Assembly: GCF_009617755.1 (NCBI RefSeq)
Contig: NZ_BGZH01000003.1
Coordinates: 1-64,000, forward strand
From: Marinobacter salsuginis
Lineage (GTDB): Bacteria > Pseudomonadota > Gammaproteobacteria > Pseudomonadales > Oleiphilaceae
DNA: 64,000 nt
Direction: 5' to 3'
Both the position numbers and the translations under genes were made by a program. Of this stretch, positions 58,980-64,000 are shown piece after piece. Within the stretch, counting starts at the first letter, position 1. Each line of letters starts with the position of its first letter. Under the pieces are notes generated by a model, which worked only from the letters and a program-made list of their open reading frames with translations, had not been told where the DNA came from and made no database searches.

Positions 58980-59822
58980 TTAACGTTCTTCCCAGATACC
59001 TGTGCTTGCCACTTCCTCTGCGAAGGTCGCAAAGTCTTTCGGTGGTCTACCAAGAGCCTGTTGAACGCCGTCGGTCAAATGGGCGTTGCGACCATCAAGA
59101 ACCGTTGCGAAGAGATAATCCAGCATCCAGACCACATCCTCGGGCGCTCCAGCGTTCTCCATCTCGGTGATAAAGGCCTTGTGCGGCACGTCTATGAATG
59201 AAATTTCGCGACCAGTCGCGCGGGAAAGGTCCTTGGCTACGTCGGCGAAGGTCATGAGGCGTGGCCCCGTCACTTCATAGATACGGCCGTTGTGGTTGTC
59301 TTCAGTCAGCGCAGCAACAGCGACGTCTGCAATGTCATCGACATCAACGAAAGGCTCGACCTGGTCGCCTGCTGGCAAAGTGATAGCACCATTCAACACC
59401 ATGTCGATGAATGCGCCTTCGGAAAAGTTCTGGTTGAACCAGCTTGCGCGGACAATGGTCCACTCGAGGCCAGATTCCTGAACAATGGCTTCGCAGGCTT
59501 GAGCCTCGGCTTCGCCGCGCCCGGACAACAGAACGAGTCGCTTCACTCCGCGTCGCTTTGCCAGGCCAACGAAGGCCTGGATGGCGTCCGTGGCGCCCGG
59601 CATCGCGAGGTCTGGCGAGTAGGTAATGTAGGCTGACGTGACACCAGTAAGGCAGGCATCCCAGCCTTTCTCGTTGCCCCAATCAAAAGATGGGATAGCC
59701 GAGCGGGATCCCACTCGAACCTCATAACCGCTATCTTTCAGCTGATCAACGACGCGTTTCCCGGTTTTGCCGGTACCGCCCACGACAAGAATGGTTTGAT
59801 GTGCCTGGTTGGATGATTTCAT
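58980..59822 (-). CDS. NmrA-like NAD(P)-binding protein
   Basis: 280 residues from ATG 59822 with AAGGGAG upstream. Atypical short-chain dehydrogenase fold: TILVVGGTGKTGKRVVDQL (GxxGxxG), then KRLVLLSGRGEAEA and IVRASWFNQNFSEG, of the NmrA/QOR2-like group that binds NADP. Such proteins act as redox sensors or quinone reductases. It lies near the pirin and FMN reductase genes and an AraC regulator, which fits a quinone/redox theme. Substrate cannot be given. Confidence 0.9.
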   Translation of the reverse strand: MKSSNQAHQTILVVGGTGKTGKRVVDQLKDSGYEVRVGSRSAIPSFDWGNEKGWDACLTGVTSAYITYSPDLAMPGATDAIQAFVGLAKRRGVKRLVLLSGRGEAEAQACEAIVQESGLEWTIVRASWFNQNFSEGAFIDMVLNGAITLPAGDQVEPFVDVDDIADVAVAALTEDNHNGRIYEVTGPRLMTFADVAKDLSRATGREISFIDVPHKAFITEMENAGAPEDVVWMLDYLFATVLDGRNAHLTDGVQQALGRPPKDFATFAEEVASTGIWEER

Positions 59823-59927
59823 TGACTTGCTCCCTTTGATGTAAGTGCAAGTCTATTTTCGGGAAACAGCGTCGCTTGTTATTGCCTCAGCATGTCAGAG
59901 TTTGTGCAGAGAACGACAACTTGAGAC

Positions 59928-60935
59928 TCAGCACCGACGGTAGGAAAGTCGATAGGATCGAGGAGTCTGCCCTGCCCAACGCTTGAAAGCTCGAGTGAAT
60001 CCACTCTGCTCCGCAAAACCGGTCAAAAAGGCCACCTCGGCAAGGCTGTAATCAGTCTCCCGGAGCAGCCTTTGAGCGAGATCTCTCTGCGCCATATCAA
60101 CAACGTTTTGAAAGGAGTAGCCCTGCTCCGACAACCTCCTCTGCAACGTCCGGGCGCCCATTTTCAGTTCGGATGCAATCCGTGACAGCCTGGGCACACC
60201 CTCACTGAGCACTTTCACGACAGCGTGCCTGACTTGTTGCTGCAGGTCTATGTCGCTTTTGAGCGAATTCAGTTGCTGTTCAAGATGTTGGTCAAAGAAC
60301 CGGGCAATCGTCTCGTCGCCCAGTTTATTGGGACTTTCAATACTTTCTTTACTCGCCAGTACAGCATCTCGTCCAGTCTCGAAATGAACCGGGCAACCGA
60401 AATGGGCTTCGTAAACTCTGATATCGCCCCTCGGCGCATGCTTGAAACAGATCGCCAAAGGAACAAAGTTCGATGAACTGACTTCTCTGCTGATGGTGTT
60501 AACCGCAGCCATGCTGGCCTCATTGGAAAGCAGCATTCCAGGGCAACCATCGCCAGCCTTCTCAAGGTTGAAGAGGAACCCCTCTGCGGTTTCCTCAAGC
60601 GAATACGTCTCTGCACTGCCCAGAACATGCCCGTACCGCTCCGCTCGTTTGAAAGAGCCGCGCAGGGTCGGCGCGGATTTCCAGGCCAGACCGAAAGCGC
60701 CGTACTCATCGCTTCGCATCGAGGCACCGATCTTAAGCGGTAATAAAAGGCCGCCGGGGTCACGATCAACCAAAGCAGCAAAAAAATTATAATACTCCGA
60801 TGAAGACACCATCCGGGTCGGATCGATGGGGCCCTCCTTCGAAAGGCCAAGTTTGCCCATCAAGTCCCCCGTTTCGACACCCGGGGTTGCCTGACTCAAG
60901 ACTTTATAAACATACAGTGACGTTATTTGGGCCAT
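59928..60935 (-). CDS. AraC-family regulator with arabinose-binding-type sensor domain
   Basis: 335 residues. N-terminal ligand domain of the Arabinose_bd/OruR type (residues about 20-210; LPLKIGASMRSDEYGAFGL), C-terminal double helix-turn-helix (about 235-335) with MGARTLQRRLSEQGYSF and YSLAEVAFLTGFAEQSGFTRAFKRW (read: LAEVAFLTGFAEQSGFTRAF), ending TPRSYRLSYRR. It may regulate the NmrA-like gene, 105 bp downstream on the same strand. The effector molecule is unknown. Confidence 0.93.
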   Translation of the reverse strand: MAQITSLYVYKVLSQATPGVETGDLMGKLGLSKEGPIDPTRMVSSSEYYNFFAALVDRDPGGLLLPLKIGASMRSDEYGAFGLAWKSAPTLRGSFKRAERYGHVLGSAETYSLEETAEGFLFNLEKAGDGCPGMLLSNEASMAAVNTISREVSSSNFVPLAICFKHAPRGDIRVYEAHFGCPVHFETGRDAVLASKESIESPNKLGDETIARFFDQHLEQQLNSLKSDIDLQQQVRHAVVKVLSEGVPRLSRIASELKMGARTLQRRLSEQGYSFQNVVDMAQRDLAQRLLRETDYSLAEVAFLTGFAEQSGFTRAFKRWAGQTPRSYRLSYRRC

Positions 60936-61190
60936 GAGGACATAAGTAATCCAAATTCGAGTGATTGTGCAACTTCTCGAGGCGGGCGGGATTCGAATGC
61001 TTTGTCGGAGCTAGCCTTTCGCCCTTTTCAGTGAATATACGGGTATCTCCATACCTCCGGTAATGGTTTCTGCCTACAAACCAGCGCACATCTTCCTCGT
61101 ATACTAATACTGAGCTTACACACTAGTTTCGGCAATACTTCTGAGTAAATGAGGTGTAGCCGACAACGGATCGTTTGGAGGTTTTACCCT

Positions 61191-61325
61191 ATGAACATTC
61201 TTCCCGTAATTTCTCTGTTTGGCGGCCTGGCGGTATTCTTCTCCATCTCTTTGGCTCTGAGCGTCGCAGCTGCGAGTACCCAGGGTAAAAAGCAAGACAA
61301 CCAGGGCAAACTGGCTGGGTCCTGA
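61191..61325 (+). CDS. Tiny membrane protein (44 residues)
   Basis: Starts ATG 61191, preceded by GGAGG at 10 nt. Encodes one membrane helix (SLFGGLAVFFSISLALSVAA) and a short lysine/glutamine tail (QGKKQDNQGKLAGS). Similar tiny proteins are common in gammaproteobacteria but have no name here. Clear ribosome site and hydrophobic pattern support it. Confidence 0.6.
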   Translation: MNILPVISLFGGLAVFFSISLALSVAAASTQGKKQDNQGKLAGS

Positions 61326-61369
61326 TTGGCACCTGTCGGGTTGTAGTGCCTTAACGGGCGAACAGATGC

Positions 61370-61780
61370 CTATCCACCCGGTTGGCTGGCAAGTTCTTTG
61401 ACTGCTTTCAGCGCCTCGTCGATGCGATCGCTCGGCACGAACATGTGGTCGTGGTAAAAGCCGGCGATGACATTGGTGGTGATGCCCCGCTCTGCCAGGA
61501 CACTGGTCACGACAGACGTAAGCCCGAGAGCCTCAAGGCTGGAGTGTCCCTCCAGAGTGATTCGCCGGAACACCCTGTAATAATCCAGGCCCTCTGCTTT
61601 GGCCTCTTCCAGGGGGATTACCAGGGTCAGCCCCTCAAGTTCGGCAATACTGACAATAGGTTTCAGGTGCTCCAGGTCACCATACTTCGCTTTCTCTACA
61701 GTGCAGTAGACGTAGTGAGTTGGATCAACGGTTGGCGAAAGCTGTTTGATTAAATCCTGCAGAAACTGAGTTCGCATCAT
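61370..61780 (-). CDS. ACT-domain protein (DUF2241 type)
   Basis: 136 residues from tandem ATGs at 61780, preceded by GAGGAAAGG. ACT-like fold in two parts: an initial DPTHYVYCTVEKAKYGDL, then ITLEGHSSLEALGLTSVV and NVIAGFYHDHMFVPSDR (with the conserved H-D-H). This resembles the DUF2241/ACT group, small stand-alone regulators that may bind amino acids. No neighbour suggests a specific pathway. Confidence 0.9.
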   Translation of the reverse strand: MMRTQFLQDLIKQLSPTVDPTHYVYCTVEKAKYGDLEHLKPIVSIAELEGLTLVIPLEEAKAEGLDYYRVFRRITLEGHSSLEALGLTSVVTSVLAERGITTNVIAGFYHDHMFVPSDRIDEALKAVKELASQPGG

Positions 61781-61892
61781 CTTTTCCTTTCCTCTAGCCG
61801 AATGTCGCGCACATATGACAATCTAGCACCGTTTTGGGCCGCTCATTGCAAACTGGTGCTTTCCTGGTGCAGCCATCGAACTGCAAAGCCTT

Positions 61893-62798
61893 TCATTCCC
61901 TCAGTGATGAGACTTCCCCGATAATCCATGAAACAAACGCCCGAACCTTATCCGTTCGAAATTTCGCCTCCGGTGCCACCAAGTAGTATTGGTACTCCGC
62001 AGGAACCGAGATATCCATCGGGCACCTGAGCAGCCCGGTTTTCAGGAGATCGGCCACAAGGCTGTACCGCATCAATGCAATTCCCCTGCCCGCAAGCACC
62101 GCTTCCACGAGCGTCGCTCCCTCGTTAACCCTCAGTATGATGGAGGAATCGGGTATTTGGGTGCCGAGTTTTTCCTGGAAGTCAGTCCACGAGCTCTCCA
62201 GATCGGCTGACTCATCGATAAGCCAGGGCAGGCGCGCCAGTGATTCCCGGGTTACAGGCTTATTGTCAACGAGCATGCCATGACAGACAGGCATCAGTTT
62301 TTCTTCCAGCAATAGCCTTGATTCGAGCCCGGGATAGTCGCCTTTCCCAAAACGAATCGCCAGATCGACCCCATCTCCCTGAAAACTCGTCAATTGCAGA
62401 TTGGGTTGAAGGCTAAGCCTGATTTCCGGATGAGCCCGCTGGAATGACTCGATCCTTGGAACAAGCCAGCGGCTAGCGAAGGATGGAACGGTTGCGACGG
62501 TCAATCGTCCTGGATCTGAATCGGGCCGGAACAGGGCAACTCCTCTTTCCAACTCCTGAAAGCCCGTTTCCACATAGCCTGAGAGCACCCTGCCCTCGTG
62601 GGTCAATTCCACTTCGCGCGTCATGCGAACGAAGAGCTTCAGGCCCAGAAAATCTTCCAGGCCGCGAATATGAGTACTGACGGCTGCCTGGGAAATACTC
62701 AGCGCCTCGGCCGCAGACTTGAAGCTCAGCTCCCTGGCCGCGTATCGGAACGCCTGCAGCGCCCGCAGAGGAGGGAGTTTCTGCATTCGTCTGCTCAC
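61893..62798 (-). CDS. GcvA-like LysR-family regulator
   Basis: 301 residues if started at GTG 62798 (ATG 62786 is an alternative; no strong ribosome site for either). Helix-turn-helix near the start: LPPLRALQAFRYAARELSFKSAAEALSISQAAVS (partly: LRALQAFRYAARELS). Effector domain has TVATVPSFASRWLVPRI, the GcvA-type hallmark SFASRWLVPR. Divergent from the PhzF-type gene at 62901, which it likely regulates. Typical amino-acid-related LysR. Confidence 0.92.
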   Translation of the reverse strand: MSRRMQKLPPLRALQAFRYAARELSFKSAAEALSISQAAVSTHIRGLEDFLGLKLFVRMTREVELTHEGRVLSGYVETGFQELERGVALFRPDSDPGRLTVATVPSFASRWLVPRIESFQRAHPEIRLSLQPNLQLTSFQGDGVDLAIRFGKGDYPGLESRLLLEEKLMPVCHGMLVDNKPVTRESLARLPWLIDESADLESSWTDFQEKLGTQIPDSSIILRVNEGATLVEAVLAGRGIALMRYSLVADLLKTGLLRCPMDISVPAEYQYYLVAPEAKFRTDKVRAFVSWIIGEVSSLRE

Positions 62799-62900
62799 CC
62801 ATAGTTAACTTTTAATTAAGCATAGACCAGTTTTATCCGTTTGTTCCAGGAACCGGCCATTGAAAGAATCAGGTGATACCAATCACCCGAGGAACATCAC

Positions 62901-63776
62901 ATGAAAATCGAAGTCCCCATAGTCAGCGCCTTTGTCGACGGCGAAGCCGGCGGAAATCCGGCAGGTGTCGTGTTGAATGCCGAACGATTCAGCTCTGAGC
63001 AAAAGCAGAAAATCGCTGCGGCAGTCGGATTGTCAGAAACCGCTTTCGTTTCACCTTCCAAATCTGCAGACATCAAGCTGGAATTCTTCACGCCTACCCA
63101 GCAGATCGCTCATTGCGGCCACGCAACAATTGCCACCTTCAGCTTTCTGAAACAAAACGGCTTGTTGGTTCGTGATCGGTCATCGAAAGAAACAATCGAT
63201 GGCCTGAGATCAGTCAATATGGAGAGCGACTCGGCCTACATGGAGCAAAGAGCACCCCGGTTCGAAACGCTTGGCGAGGATGATCTGCAAGCAACCCTCC
63301 AGTCCCTTGGCCTGGCCGCCGACGATCTGATCGAAGGGGCTGTGCCGATGTTGGTCAACACCGGCAATAGCTTCATCGTCATCGGCATTCGAGATAGCAA
63401 AACGATTAAAGGCCTTAAGCCAGATTTTGACCTCATTGAGAAACTCAGCGAATCCCTGGATCTGATCGGATTCTACGTGTTTTCCCTTGATGGCGTTGGC
63501 GATGGGAGGGACGCAGGAACCCGCATGTTTGCACCCCGCTATGGCATTCTGGAAGAGTCTGCAACGGGAATGGCGGCGGGCCCGCTCGCCTGTTATCTGC
63601 GTGAACAATTGGGCATGCAAAAGCACGAGTTCACAATCGAACAGGGACGCTGGATGGCCACACCCTCACCGAGCGTTATCAATGTGAGACTGACCATTGG
63701 AAACGACAACGGGATCGAGAACCTGTTCGCGGGTGGTCGGGGATCAATCAAAGAAGTCGTTCACCTGGACCTATGA
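62901..63776 (+). CDS. PhzF-family isomerase/epimerase
   Basis: 291 residues from ATG 62901 (GAGGAA upstream). Two related half-domains with the catalytic glutamate in GLSETAFV and the glycine-rich AHCGHATIATFSFL; the second half has GILEESATGMAAGPLA. Diaminopimelate-epimerase-like fold. PhzF enzymes isomerise dihydro-hydroxyanthranilate in phenazine makers, but most PhzF-like proteins have other unknown substrates, and no phenazine genes are nearby. Controlled probably by the divergent GcvA-like regulator. Followed by a strong hairpin. Confidence 0.92.
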   Translation: MKIEVPIVSAFVDGEAGGNPAGVVLNAERFSSEQKQKIAAAVGLSETAFVSPSKSADIKLEFFTPTQQIAHCGHATIATFSFLKQNGLLVRDRSSKETIDGLRSVNMESDSAYMEQRAPRFETLGEDDLQATLQSLGLAADDLIEGAVPMLVNTGNSFIVIGIRDSKTIKGLKPDFDLIEKLSESLDLIGFYVFSLDGVGDGRDAGTRMFAPRYGILEESATGMAAGPLACYLREQLGMQKHEFTIEQGRWMATPSPSVINVRLTIGNDNGIENLFAGGRGSIKEVVHLDL

Positions 63777-63784
63777 TGATTTGA

Positions 63785-63817
63785 AGACGAGCGCTATCAG
63801 CACGAAAGCGCTCGTCT
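63785..63817 (+). terminator. Hairpin after the PhzF-type gene
   Basis: 10-bp perfect stem AGACGAGCGC/GCGCTCGTCT with a 13-nt loop, then AAACCC. It begins 9 bp after the stop codon. No T run, so efficiency is uncertain. Confidence 0.65.
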
Positions 63818-63950
63818 AAACCCATCACCTGACTTGATGTGTTGTATACCGCAAAGCAATTTTTTCTGAAGACGGGAAACCAAGAGAATAACCATCAAGC
63901 CAATACGGCGATGCTGTTTAACTTAACTCTCCTGAAAGGTGGAATATCAC

Positions 63951-64000
63951 ATGAACGCAATCAACAAGTTCTTTCTCGTTTTCTCTGTCGTCGCTTTCTC
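63951..64000 (+). CDS. Start of a secreted or membrane protein, cut by the window edge
   Basis: ATG 63951 with AAAGGTGG upstream starts MNAINKFFLVFSVVAF, a likely signal peptide. The rest lies beyond the window. Confidence 0.5.
   Translation, partial: MNAINKFFLVFSVVAF

Noticed and set aside
1..64000. CRISPR arrays, tRNA or rRNA genes
   Set aside because: No regularly spaced repeat-spacer pattern, cloverleaf or rRNA core was found on either strand by reading; a tRNA scan would be decisive.

Overview
The window looks like chromosomal DNA of a marine gammaproteobacterium, most probably Marinobacter or a close relative. The reasons are mid-range base composition, Gram-negative outer-membrane proteins throughout, and a typical gammaproteobacterial housekeeping set at the right end (pirin, LysR, GcvA-like LysR, PhzF, AraC, diguanylate cyclase). 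The genus is inferred from protein style, not proven. Positions 1 to about 53,800 are accessory DNA; the rest reads as ordinary chromosome.

Layout. (1) 1-2,157: an IS3-family element cut just after its frameshift site by an intact IS30-family element. (2) 2,391-30,965: a metal or envelope response region. It has one OmpR-type response regulator, two paralogous sensor kinases each beside a small secreted protein, two complete RND efflux tripartite sets (the second with a P-II-like gene), a TonB receptor, and porins of TorF, DcaP and other types. Several promoters share a tandem motif with 11-bp phasing, which may be the site of the local response regulator. (3) 30,996-41,518: a MerR-controlled metal and thiol/copper maturation region. 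It holds three CDF-type transporters, LspA, two DsbA-like proteins, DsbB, CcdA, CtaG, two SCO proteins, DUF3703 and a decayed ACR3-type arsenite permease. Three MerR-type operators with 19-bp spacers occur, one in front of an SRPBCC/saccharopine-dehydrogenase-like pair. (4) 41,827-48,456: a minus-strand conflict-type block with an E2-E1-JAB triple fusion, a metallo-beta-lactamase-fold protein, a four-helix membrane protein, a lipoprotein, a zinc-phospholipase-C-like protein, a DUF2188 protein and a tyrosine recombinase. (5) 48,854-53,140: small membrane proteins, a patatin, a Cap15-like two-TM beta-rich protein and an unknown multi-TM protein. (6) 53,141-53,834: gene-free, with three 17-bp direct repeats that may be a transposon-end relic. 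(7) 53,835-64,000: chromosomal genes, including a small membrane-protein gene split by an amber codon.

How they may work together. The kinases and regulator probably sense periplasmic metal or envelope damage and adjust pumps and porins. The MerR protein probably controls cytoplasmic metal export and an associated periplasmic thiol-redox and copper-delivery module. The ubiquitin-like E1/E2/JAB operon and the downstream effectors look like a defence neighbourhood beside an integrase. No rRNA, tRNA or CRISPR array was found.
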